A program made the position numbers and the translations under genes. The notes under the pieces were generated by a model that was not told the DNA's origin, made no database searches, and saw only the letters and a list, made by a program, of their open reading frames with translations. This document shows, one piece after another, positions 1 through 6,240 of a stretch of DNA of 9,328 nucleotides (position 1 is the stretch's first letter; every line of letters begins with the position of its first letter). Source of the DNA: Hyphomonas sp. (GTDB lineage Bacteria; Pseudomonadota; Alphaproteobacteria; Caulobacterales; Hyphomonadaceae); assembly GCA_003486945.1 (NCBI GenBank), contig DNFL01000012.1, forward strand, positions 1 through 9,328, given 5' to 3'.

Positions 1-421
1 GGCCGACGAGGAGTATGTCGCGGTCAAGCCGCGCAGGGATCGGGTCGCAAGTGATCATGCGCGTCAGGCCTTCGGCCATCGCATCTTCCGGCGCCGCGAA
101 CTGGCCTGGCAGACGGCCGGCGCCTTCATGCGCCACCCGGTCAGCAAAGCGCTGCGGCGCGCCGTGCCAGAGTAGCGCATCGCGCACGCGGGCAAACATC
201 GGATTGTCGACACCGCGGCCATGGCCGCCAGCACGGGCATCGCGCAGGAAAACCGGCTCATTGTTGACGGCAGCCGCGCCTATCCGGTCGGTGGCGGCGC
301 GAACTTCGACCCCGCCTTCCACTTCGCGTTCGGACAGAATCACGGCATCAGAGCCCATCTCCGCGAAGATCATCGCCTTGGCAGCTTCCATAGACTCTGC
401 AGCGAACATCTTCATGCGCAT
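1..421 (-). CDS. flhF: Flagellar biosynthesis GTPase FlhF, N-terminal part (cut by window edge)
   Basis: This is the first 140 codons of an SRP-type GTPase that helps place and assemble flagella at the cell pole. The N-terminus (MRMKMFAAESMEAAKAM, then GSDAVILSEREVEGGVEV at residues 23-40) matches the FlhF B-domain pattern of a basic start, an E/D-rich helix and 'G-x-DAVILS-x-R-x-x-GGVEV'. Residues 76-132 would be the helical N domain. The fragment ends in DRDILLVG (133-140), the strand that leads into the G1 P-loop, so the GTPase core lies outside the window. Three in-frame ATGs lie at 421, 415 and 409. I chose 421 because GAGGAA (430-435 on the plus strand, read in reverse) sits 8 nt upstream. 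The gene is transcribed away from the membrane-protein gene at 691. Identification is from sequence pattern. No other flagellar gene is visible, but the gene runs off the edge where they would be expected. Confidence 0.88.
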   Translation of the reverse strand, partial: MRMKMFAAESMEAAKAMIFAEMGSDAVILSEREVEGGVEVRAATDRIGAAAVNNEPVFLRDARAGGHGRGVDNPMFARVRDALLWHGAPQRFADRVAHEGAGRLPGQFAAPEDAMAEGLTRMITCDPIPARLDRDILLVG

Positions 422-690
422 GGGACGGCTTCCTCGCAACGCTGGGCGGCTTGAAGAGTGATTCTCTCCTGAGCCGCGAAACTCAGCCTCCACAAGAGCC
501 GGGAAAAGGTTAATTTTTTGCCAAACCGCGTTAGGGTTTAACAGTTTTTCATCAAAACAACGCAGCCTCGGAAATGCCGGTAGTATCGGGCTTTCCGGCG
601 CGGATGAGGCGCCCTCCCTAGCGGAAGGGTCCTTAACACCGGCGCCCCGCAACCTACCTTCCCCTCCGCTTAGGAAAGGCTTTCAAAACC
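422..690. other. Divergent intergenic region between flhF and the DUF4345-like gene
   Basis: This 269-bp stretch has no credible reading frame and should hold promoters for both divergent genes. An AT-rich patch at about 507-560 contains TTAA-type words at 510-513 and 538-541 and several T or A runs, unlike the GC-rich surroundings. These resemble CtrA half-sites, which are common upstream of early flagellar genes in Caulobacterales, but I found no TTAA-N7-TTAA pair, so a CtrA site is not claimed. A good hairpin lies at 569-597 (listed separately). A weaker bulged inverted repeat (CCCTCC at 612-617 with GGAAGGG at 623-629) is flanked by two copies of the palindrome GGCGCC at 608-613 and 641-646. 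No convincing sigma-54 -24/-12 pair was seen upstream of flhF. Confidence 0.5.
569..597. other. Hairpin-forming inverted repeat in the divergent region
   Basis: CGGAAA (569-574) pairs with TTTCCG (592-597), and after one bulged T the stem continues with GCC (576-578) and GGC (589-591) around a 10-nt loop. That is nine base pairs with one bulge. No T-tract follows on either strand, so it is not a typical intrinsic terminator. It could be a structured leader for the gene at 691, a protein-binding palindrome, or chance. Confidence 0.4.
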
Positions 691-1092
691 ATGCACTACG
701 GCGACATTCTGGCTCTGATCGGCCTCGGTTTCGGGGCCGCGCTCGGCCTCGGCGCCCTGTTTTCACCGGACTGGGCCGCCGGCATCGTGCGGCTGAAGGC
801 TGACCCCGAAAAACCGGGCGGATACTCCGAATTCCGGGCGACTTATGGCGGCCTATTCCTGATGGTGCATCTGACGGGCTTCATCCTGGTGCAGCACGCG
901 CCCCCGGCCATGGCCGTGATGGCGGTGCTGCCGATCGCCGCCGGCTGGCTGGGCGCCGCGATGGGCCGGGCGTTCTCGATGGTGCTGGACCGGGCCAAAG
1001 GCGGGGCCGCGAAGGTCATCCCGGTCTGGATGGCCACCGAAGTGGCCCTCGGGCTTGCCATACTGGCCCCTATCCTGCAGTTCACGCGCTGA
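691..1092 (+). CDS. Small four-helix inner-membrane protein, DUF4345-like
   Basis: The 133-residue protein has no recognised enzymatic motif. Hydrophobic stretches at about 4-24, 52-69, 72-93 and 110-129 predict four membrane helices. The motif EFRATYGGLFL (47-57), at the start of helix 2, resembles the conserved E/R/YGG signature of DUF4345-type membrane proteins, whose function is unknown. The start is supported by AGGAAAGG at 672-679, 11 nt before the ATG. The stop lies 21 nt before the pseudouridine synthase gene on the same strand, so the two may be cotranscribed, although the products have no obvious functional link. The family assignment is by motif memory and is moderately sure. The membrane topology is more certain than the family. 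Confidence 0.72.
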   Translation: MHYGDILALIGLGFGAALGLGALFSPDWAAGIVRLKADPEKPGGYSEFRATYGGLFLMVHLTGFILVQHAPPAMAVMAVLPIAAGWLGAAMGRAFSMVLDRAKGGAAKVIPVWMATEVALGLAILAPILQFTR

Positions 1093-1113
1093 ACCACAGC
1101 GAAAGACAAGACC

Positions 1114-2046
1114 ATGACGGAGCGTCGCGAGACGGGCCGCCCGCGCCGGAAGCCTTCCGGAAAGCCGCGCCCTGCACCCGGCAACAAGCCTGCCACCGAT
1201 GCCGAATGGCAGGAGGGCGGCGAACGGATCGCCAAATACCTTGCCCGCGCGGGCATCGCCTCGCGCCGCGAGATCGAGCGGCTGATCGAGGCCGGCGAGG
1301 TGACCGTCAACGGCCAGAAGCTGACCTCGCCCGCCTTCAAGGTGATCGGCAAGGAGCATATCAAGGTCGGCCGCAAGACCGTGATGACCCCGGATGCGCG
1401 CCGCCTGTGGCGCTATCACAAGCCCGCCGGCCTGATCACCACCACGAACGACCCCGCTGGCCGGCGCACCATCTTTGACGAATTGCCGAAGAAAACGCTT
1501 CCCCGCGTCGTCACTGTCGGACGCCTCGACCTGACGACCGAGGGCTTGTTGCTGCTGACCAATGATGGCGAGCTGGCGCGGTTCCTCGAGCTGCCGAAGT
1601 CCGGCCTCGAGCGCACCTACCGCGTGCGCGCCAAGGGCACGGTCACGCAGCTGAAGATCGACGAGCTTGCAAAAGGCATCACGGTCGAAGGCGTCGTCTA
1701 CCAGCCGATCAAGGCCGTGTTCGACCGCGAGATGGGCGCGAATTCCTGGCTGACCGTGACCCTGACCGAAGGCAAGAAACGCGAAGTGCGCCGCGCACTG
1801 GAATCGCTCGGCCTCACCGTGAACCGCCTCATACGTGTCAGCTATGGCCCCTTCATCCTGGCCGACCTGAAGCCGGGCCAGGTGGAGGAAGTGCCCGCCG
1901 ACCTTCTCGAGGCCGCACTGGCTGAACTCGGCGAAACTGCAGGTGCTGCACCGCAGCCGCGCGCGCCTGCCCCTAAGTCACGACTTGGCAGCGGCAGGGG
2001 CCCGGATACAGTCAGGAACAGACGGAAAAATCCGCGCCGCACCTGA
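1114..2046 (+). CDS. rluB: 23S rRNA pseudouridine synthase, RluB/RsuA family
   Basis: The enzyme isomerises a uridine in ribosomal RNA to pseudouridine in the cytoplasm. After a basic, Pro/Lys-rich tail (1-36), residues 38-85 form an S4 RNA-binding domain ([20 protein letters not shown], then VTVNG). The catalytic domain follows: [11 protein letters not shown] (100-110), then [17 protein letters not shown] (136-152) with the catalytic aspartate D139, ERTYRV (166-171), and the terminal motif [15 protein letters not shown] (219-233) with [10 protein letters not shown]. The S4 domain, the insert-free core and a 310-residue length fit RluB (U2605 of 23S rRNA in E. coli numbering) better than RsuA or RluE/F, but the exact target is inferred. 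The C-terminal 40 residues are a disordered Pro/Arg/Lys tail, common in alphaproteobacterial RluB. No strong Shine-Dalgarno precedes the ATG (only GAAAGACAAG). The first P450 gene begins 19 nt after the stop. Confidence 0.9.
   Translation: MTERRETGRPRRKPSGKPRPAPGNKPATDAEWQEGGERIAKYLARAGIASRREIERLIEAGEVTVNGQKLTSPAFKVIGKEHIKVGRKTVMTPDARRLWRYHKPAGLITTTNDPAGRRTIFDELPKKTLPRVVTVGRLDLTTEGLLLLTNDGELARFLELPKSGLERTYRVRAKGTVTQLKIDELAKGITVEGVVYQPIKAVFDREMGANSWLTVTLTEGKKREVRRALESLGLTVNRLIRVSYGPFILADLKPGQVEEVPADLLEAALAELGETAGAAPQPRAPAPKSRLGSGRGPDTVRNRRKNPRRT
1985..2012 (+). promoter_or_regulatory. Possible sigma-70-type promoter inside the end of rluB
   Basis: TTGGCA (1985-1990) and TACAGT (2007-2012) are separated by 16 nt. 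They match 5 of 6 and 4 of 6 positions of the E. coli housekeeping consensus. A start near 2019 would give a leader of about 47 nt before the first P450 gene, allowing the catabolic operon to be transcribed apart from rluB. Matches of this quality occur by chance, so this is a weak candidate. Confidence 0.25.
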
Positions 2047-2051
2047 TCTTC

Positions 2052-2056
2052 GGAGG
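2052..2056 (+). promoter_or_regulatory. Ribosome binding site that sets the start of the first P450
   Basis: GGAGG lies 9 nt before the ATG at 2066. The same reading frame is open upstream to a possible start at 1943, but that extension lies wholly inside rluB and its 41 residues do not resemble a P450 N-terminus. The 2066 start is therefore preferred. A second in-frame ATG at 2126 (Met21) has no comparable site. Confidence 0.75.
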
Positions 2057-2065
2057 ACACCCCGC

Positions 2066-3403
2066 ATGGCAGACACCGCTGCCCTGGCCACCCCGCCTCA
2101 AACCAAGAAGGACCCTTCCCGGCGGATGAGCCGGGCCGCGTCCGAGACCTGCAACCTGATCGTTGATCCCGCGGTCTACTCCGATCCGAAACTGCTGGAC
2201 GTGACCTTCGCGCGCCTGCGCGCCGAAGACCCGCTGGCCTGGTGCGAACCGGAAGCCTTCCGGCCGTTCTGGGCAGTGACCAAGCATGCCGACATCATGG
2301 ACATCTCGCGCCAGAACCAGCTGTTCACGAACGGCGAGCGCGAGATGCTTTCGTATGCCGAGGCAGAGAAAGGCGTCTATGCCAAGTTCGGCCAGCCGCA
2401 CCTTCTCAAGACACTCGTGCAACTGGATGACCCTCTGCACTACAAGCTGCGCCACCTGACCCAGGAATGGTTCATGCCGCAGAACGTGAAGAAGCGCGAA
2501 GACGCGATCAAATCCATCGCCAAGCAATATGTCGACCGGATGGAAGACCTTGGCGGCGAATGCGACTTCCAGCGCGATGTGGCGCTCTACTATCCGCTGC
2601 GTGTGATCATGCAGATCCTCGGCGTTCCGGAATCGGACGAGCCGATGATGCTGAAACTGACGCAGGAGATTTTCGGTGCTCAGGACCAGGACCTGATGCG
2701 CGACAAGTCGCTCGCCGAGGAGCGCGACGTGGAAAAAGGCCTCGCCTCGATCCAGGCGACGCTGGCCGAATTCTTCATGTATTTCACCTCGATCACCGCC
2801 GACCGGCGCGCCAATCCGAAGGATGATGTCTCCACTGTCATCGCCAACGGCATGGTGGACGGCGAACCGATCGGCCAGCTGGAAGCGATGAGCTACTACA
2901 TCATCGTCGCCGCTGCCGGCCACGATACGACAAGCGCCTCCACCGGCGGCGGCGTGCTCGCCATGCTGCAGGACCCGTCGCAGCTGAAGAAGATGCTCGA
3001 CGATCCCAAAACCATGTCGCGCTCCGCAGTCGAAGAAGCGATTCGCTGGACGACGCCGGTGAAACATTTCATGCGCACGGCGCAGGATGACTATGAACTT
3101 CGCGGCAAGAAAATCCTGAAGGGCGAGAGCCTCTTGCTCTGCTACCCGTCGGGCAACCGCGACGAGGACGTGTTCGACGAGCCGTTCAGGTTCAAGGTGG
3201 ACCGCAGCCCGAACCGCATCATCTCCTTCGGCTATGGCGGGCATATGTGCCTCGGCATGCATCTCGCGCGCCTGGAAATGCAGGCGATCTATGAGGAACT
3301 GTTCAGCCGCGTGAAGTCCATCGAACTTGCGGGCGAGCCGACCTTCATCCGCGCGAACTTTGTCGGCGGGCCGAAATCGATCCCGGTACGGTATAAATTC
3401 TAG
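2066..3403 (+). CDS. Cytochrome P450 monooxygenase (first of the operon)
   Basis: This 445-residue soluble class I-type bacterial P450 should insert one oxygen atom from O2 into an organic substrate. The I-helix oxygen-activation motif is AGHDTT (284-289). The K-helix ExxR is E324-A-I-R327, followed by TTPVKHFMRTA (329-339) and the GNRDEDVF segment (363-370). The heme loop FGYGGHMCLG (388-397) carries the cysteine ligand C395. No signal peptide or membrane anchor is present. The length is typical for soluble bacterial CYPs. It heads a five-gene operon, and AGGAGG for the next gene overlaps its stop codon. The extended N-terminus with 'CNLIVDPAVYSDP' and the 'EPEAFRPFWAVTKHADI' region resemble P450s I associate with sphingomonads and Hyphomonadaceae, but I cannot name the CYP family or substrate. 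Electron transfer would need a ferredoxin and reductase, neither encoded in this window. Confidence 0.93.
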   Translation: MADTAALATPPQTKKDPSRRMSRAASETCNLIVDPAVYSDPKLLDVTFARLRAEDPLAWCEPEAFRPFWAVTKHADIMDISRQNQLFTNGEREMLSYAEAEKGVYAKFGQPHLLKTLVQLDDPLHYKLRHLTQEWFMPQNVKKREDAIKSIAKQYVDRMEDLGGECDFQRDVALYYPLRVIMQILGVPESDEPMMLKLTQEIFGAQDQDLMRDKSLAEERDVEKGLASIQATLAEFFMYFTSITADRRANPKDDVSTVIANGMVDGEPIGQLEAMSYYIIVAAAGHDTTSASTGGGVLAMLQDPSQLKKMLDDPKTMSRSAVEEAIRWTTPVKHFMRTAQDDYELRGKKILKGESLLLCYPSGNRDEDVFDEPFRFKVDRSPNRIISFGYGGHMCLGMHLARLEMQAIYEELFSRVKSIELAGEPTFIRANFVGGPKSIPVRYKF

Positions 3404-3407
3404 GAGG
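3402..3407 (+). promoter_or_regulatory. Shine-Dalgarno overlapping the P450 stop codon
   Basis: AGGAGG shares two bases with the TAG stop (3401-3403) of the first P450 and lies 7 nt before the SDR start at 3415. A terminating ribosome would cover the site, which suggests coupled translation of the two genes. Confidence 0.7.
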
Positions 3408-3414
3408 AAACGCC

Positions 3415-4143
3415 ATGACCGCGAAAGGCAAGTCTGTGATTGTGACGGGGGCCTCAAGCGGAATTGGCGCTGCCACCGCGAAGAAGCTCGCCGCTGCCGG
3501 TGCCGATGTGATGCTGGCCGCGCGCCGCGAGGACCGGTTGCAGGCGCTCGCCGCAGAGATCGGCGGGACGGTGAAATACCGCGTCACAGATGTGACCAGC
3601 CATGCCGACATGCTGAAACTGGGCGAGGACGCCATCAAGGCGTTCGGCAAGGTGGACGTGATTGTCAACAATGCCGGCATCATGCCGCTCTCCCCGCTCG
3701 CCAACCGGCGCGTGGCGGAATGGGACCAGATGATCGACGTCAACATCAAGGGGGTGCTCTACGGCATCGACGCGGTGCTGACGCACATGCTGGAGCGCGG
3801 CGACGGGCATGTGATCAACGTATCGTCCGTCGCCGGACTGATGACCAATCCGACCTCAGCCGTCTATAGCGGCACGAAGCATGCGGTGAAGGCCATTTCA
3901 GAAGGCTTGCGCAAGGAAACCGCCGGCAAGATCCGCGTCACCTGCGTCTATCCCGGAAAAGTGAACACTGAGCTCGGCTTCTCGATCAAGGACCCCGCCG
4001 TTCTCGCCGGCATCGGCGCGCGGTTCAACTTCAAGGGTCTGGAGGCCGAAGACATCGCCGAGGCAGTTCTCTTCGCCATTGCCAGCCCGCGCAATATGGG
4101 CGTCAATGACATCGTCATCCGCCCCATCGAACAGGAACTGTAA
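3415..4143 (+). CDS. Short-chain dehydrogenase/reductase (classical SDR)
   Basis: The 242-residue enzyme is a cytoplasmic NAD(P)-dependent alcohol dehydrogenase or ketone reductase. The Rossmann motif TGASSGIG is at 11-18. ARR at 36-38, just after the second beta strand, favours NADP(H) over NAD(H). NNAG is at 85-88, the structural Asn is in DVN (108-110), the catalytic serine is S138 in NVSS, and the Y151-S-G-T-K155 pair is intact. PG (180-181) begins the cofactor-binding loop and substrate lid. The length fits classical SDRs. Its place between two P450 genes suggests that it oxidises an alcohol made by one of them, or reduces a ketone. That role is inferred from position alone. General similarity to clavaldehyde-dehydrogenase-type SDRs does not fix the substrate. 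The next gene's ribosome binding site overlaps its TAA stop. Confidence 0.93.
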   Translation: MTAKGKSVIVTGASSGIGAATAKKLAAAGADVMLAARREDRLQALAAEIGGTVKYRVTDVTSHADMLKLGEDAIKAFGKVDVIVNNAGIMPLSPLANRRVAEWDQMIDVNIKGVLYGIDAVLTHMLERGDGHVINVSSVAGLMTNPTSAVYSGTKHAVKAISEGLRKETAGKIRVTCVYPGKVNTELGFSIKDPAVLAGIGARFNFKGLEAEDIAEAVLFAIASPRNMGVNDIVIRPIEQEL

Positions 4144-4148
4144 GGAGG
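4142..4148 (+). promoter_or_regulatory. Shine-Dalgarno overlapping the SDR stop codon
   Basis: AAGGAGG begins inside the TAA stop (4141-4143) of the SDR and lies only 4 nt before the ATG at 4153. The arrangement repeats that at the P450-SDR junction and suggests translational coupling. The short spacing is at the low end of the usual range. Confidence 0.65.
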
Positions 4149-4152
4149 CCCC

Positions 4153-5484
4153 ATGACCTTCCAGAATGTCACCGAGACCTACCAGGTCGAACGCCCGCCT
4201 TCGGAGCCTAAATACAAGAAGGCCTACGCGCTGCCCCCGCCCGTGGACCTAACCAATCCTGAAGTGTTCTCCTCTCGCGGCGGATATACGCACGACGCCT
4301 TCGCCGAGATGCGCGAGAAGGCGCCGGTGATGTGGCATCCGGAAATCATGGGCGCGGGCTTCTGGGCGGTGTCTAGCTTTGATCTCGTCAAGAAGGTGGA
4401 ACTGACGCCGGAAACCTTCTCCTCGCAGAAAGGCGGCATACTGATGAATTACGGCATGGAAGGCGTACCGCGCCATCCCTTGCTGCATTCGTCCTCGTTG
4501 AACTCCCTGATCAATCTCGATCGGCCGTATCACACGCCGCTGCGCATGGAGCACATGGCCTATTTCCGCGCGGATTTCGTGGTGGAGCTGAAGAAGAAGG
4601 TCGAGGCGGAAGTCGACCGGCTGCTCGATGCGATGCGGGCGCAGGGCCCGGTGGTGGATATGGTGGAGATGTTCTCTGCCGAGCTGCCGCTGTTCACGCT
4701 GTGTGAGATTCTCGGCGTACCGGCTGCCGACCGGCCGAAGCTCGTGCACTGGATGCACTTCCTCGAAACCTCGCAATACCAGGCCCAGCAGGAAGGCCTC
4801 GGCAATGTGACGCCCGAACAGATCATGACTTTCATGGGCGAGATCCAGGCGATGTTCGAGTTCGGACGATCCCTGCTCGAGGAACGCCGGAAAAATCCGC
4901 AGCCCGATCTTTTGTCTGCGATAGCCAACGTGAAGATCGACGGCAAACCGCTCTCGCCGGAGTTCCTTGATGGCTCGTGGCTGCTGATCGTGTTCGCCGG
5001 CAATGACACGACGCGCAATTCGCTGTCGGGCACGATGCGGCTGATCACCGAGAACATGGCCATCCGAGACGACCTGAAAGCGGAGCCGGACCTCTTCCCG
5101 AACTTCGTGCACGAGGCGATCCGCATGGTGACGCCGGTGACCTATATGCGCCGCACCGCGACGCATGACACAGACCTCGGCGGTCAGAAAATCGCCGAAG
5201 GCGAAAAGATCGTCATGTATTATCCGGCGGCGAATCGCGACCCGGAAAAGTTTCCAGCACCGAACACCTTTGACATTCGCCGCAGCAATGCAAAGGAACA
5301 CCTCTCCTTCGGCCAGGGCCCGCACGTCTGCCTTGGCCAACGCGTGGCAAACATGCAGCTGGAGGCTGCCTATCGCCGCATCCTCGCGCGCTTCCCGAAG
5401 GTGCGCTGGACAGGCGAGCAGACGATTGCGCCGAACAACTTTGTTCACGCCATCTCGTCCCTGATGGTGGATCTCGGCACATGA
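4153..5484 (+). CDS. Cytochrome P450 monooxygenase (second), distantly CYP153-like
   Basis: This is a second soluble P450, 443 residues, clearly of a different family from the one upstream. The I-helix motif is FAGNDTTRNSLSGTM (281-295). ExxR is E321-A-I-R324, followed by TPVTYMRRTATHD (327-339), then YYPAANRDPEKF (356-367). The heme loop FGQGPHVCLG (386-395) contains the cysteine ligand C393. The AGNDTTRNS helix, the YMRR strand and the Y-x-x-x-NRDP segment recall the CYP153 alkane/fatty-acid hydroxylases and the related CYP124/125/142 group, which oxidise terminal carbons of aliphatic chains. The heme loop H-V-C differs from the H-R-C I recall for CYP153, so I call it only distantly related. 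No signal or anchor segment is seen. Its stop overlaps the crotonase start as ATGA. A plausible role is oxidation of a side chain or alkyl end on the operon's substrate, which is inference. Confidence 0.92.
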   Translation: MTFQNVTETYQVERPPSEPKYKKAYALPPPVDLTNPEVFSSRGGYTHDAFAEMREKAPVMWHPEIMGAGFWAVSSFDLVKKVELTPETFSSQKGGILMNYGMEGVPRHPLLHSSSLNSLINLDRPYHTPLRMEHMAYFRADFVVELKKKVEAEVDRLLDAMRAQGPVVDMVEMFSAELPLFTLCEILGVPAADRPKLVHWMHFLETSQYQAQQEGLGNVTPEQIMTFMGEIQAMFEFGRSLLEERRKNPQPDLLSAIANVKIDGKPLSPEFLDGSWLLIVFAGNDTTRNSLSGTMRLITENMAIRDDLKAEPDLFPNFVHEAIRMVTPVTYMRRTATHDTDLGGQKIAEGEKIVMYYPAANRDPEKFPAPNTFDIRRSNAKEHLSFGQGPHVCLGQRVANMQLEAAYRRILARFPKVRWTGEQTIAPNNFVHAISSLMVDLGT

Positions 5485-6221
5485 GCGTTACGCGCGACGA
5501 CAAGAATGGCCTCGCCATCCTGACGCTCAACCGACCGGACAAGCTGAATGCGCTGACGGTGGAGATGTTCGAGGAGCTGCGCCGGCATGTGCTCGATCTG
5601 TACAAGGACGAGTCCATCGGCTGCGTCGTGCTGCGCGGCGCAGGCAAGTGTTTTTCCGCTGGGCACGACCTTGCCGACATTTCCAAGGGCGAGAAGGTGC
5701 CTTCGCGCGGCTGGCATTCGGAAACGCTGCGCCTGATGGAACGGCTGCCCAAGCCGGTGATCGCGGCGGTGCACGGGCATTGCTATACCGGCGCGCTGGA
5801 AGTTGCCCTGGCGGCAGATTTCATCCTCGCCGCGGAAAGCGCGAAGTTCGCCGATACGCATGCGAAATGGGCACTCACCCCGATCTGGGGCATGAGCCAG
5901 CGCCTGCCCCGCCGCGTCGGCATCGCCGCGGCGAAACGCCTGATGTTCACGGCCGAAACCGTGAAAGCGGCAGACGCGCTGCGCATGGGCCTCGCCGAAA
6001 AGGTTGTTCCGGATGCGGAGTTTGAGCAAGCGATCGAACAGCTTGCAGCGCAGATCCTTGCGAACTCGCCCTTCAGCCATGCGGCGAACAAGCGCCTCCT
6101 GGAAGCGACCGATGCGCGCGACTTGGACAGCGGGCTGCAATGGGAAATTCTCAACAATGAGGGCGTCGGCCCTGACATGCAGGCGCGAATCGGCGCCTTC
6201 ATGAGCAAACCGAAATCATAA
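5481..6221 (+). CDS. Crotonase-fold protein (enoyl-CoA hydratase/isomerase family), non-standard active site
   Basis: The 246-residue cytoplasmic protein belongs to the crotonase superfamily, which acts on acyl-CoA thioesters. LNRPDKLNAL (16-25) is the family's N-terminal signature. The oxyanion hole is formed by A60 in FSAGHDL and G104 in YTGALE. E107 aligns with the first catalytic glutamate of mitochondrial enoyl-CoA hydratase (rat Glu144). Counting 20 residues on, the place of the second glutamate (rat Glu164) is H127 in FADTHAKWAL, so ordinary syn-hydration of enoyl-CoA is doubtful. Isomerase, C-C hydrolase or other crotonase chemistry is possible. 'FADTHA' followed by WGMSQRLPRRVG (136-147) occurs, as I recall, in a common subgroup annotated as enoyl-CoA hydratase. 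The start codon overlaps the P450 stop (ATGA), which indicates coupled translation. Its presence implies that a CoA ester intermediate exists in the pathway. Confidence 0.9.
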   Translation: MSVTRDDKNGLAILTLNRPDKLNALTVEMFEELRRHVLDLYKDESIGCVVLRGAGKCFSAGHDLADISKGEKVPSRGWHSETLRLMERLPKPVIAAVHGHCYTGALEVALAADFILAAESAKFADTHAKWALTPIWGMSQRLPRRVGIAAAKRLMFTAETVKAADALRMGLAEKVVPDAEFEQAIEQLAAQILANSPFSHAANKRLLEATDARDLDSGLQWEILNNEGVGPDMQARIGAFMSKPKS

Positions 6222-6240
6222 AAGCCAAGGGACGGCGACG

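Noticed and set aside
15..461. Plus-strand open frame of 148 codons at the left edge
   Set aside because: Ser/Arg/Ala-rich shadow of the minus-strand flhF fragment, whose product matches the FlhF N-terminus.
505..560. CtrA or sigma-54 site upstream of flhF
   Set aside because: TTAA words are present but not with the 7-nt spacing of CtrA sites. TTTGGCAAAAAATTAACC on the minus strand lacks the GC of a -12 element at the right distance.
1943..2065. 41-residue N-terminal extension of the first P450
   Set aside because: It overlaps rluB completely, has no ribosome binding site and no P450-like sequence. GGAGG at 2052-2056 points to the ATG at 2066.
2012..3457. Long open frame on the minus strand opposite the first P450 gene (about 480 codons)
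   Set aside because: It mirrors the P450 coding frame and has an Arg/His/Val-rich composition with no recognisable domain. It is a typical antisense shadow in GC-rich DNA. The plus-strand P450 has complete motifs and a ribosome binding site.
4249..5448. Long open frame on the minus strand opposite the second P450 gene (about 400 codons)
   Set aside because: Same reasoning: His/Arg-rich shadow composition, no motif, and it lies fully inside a well-supported P450 gene.
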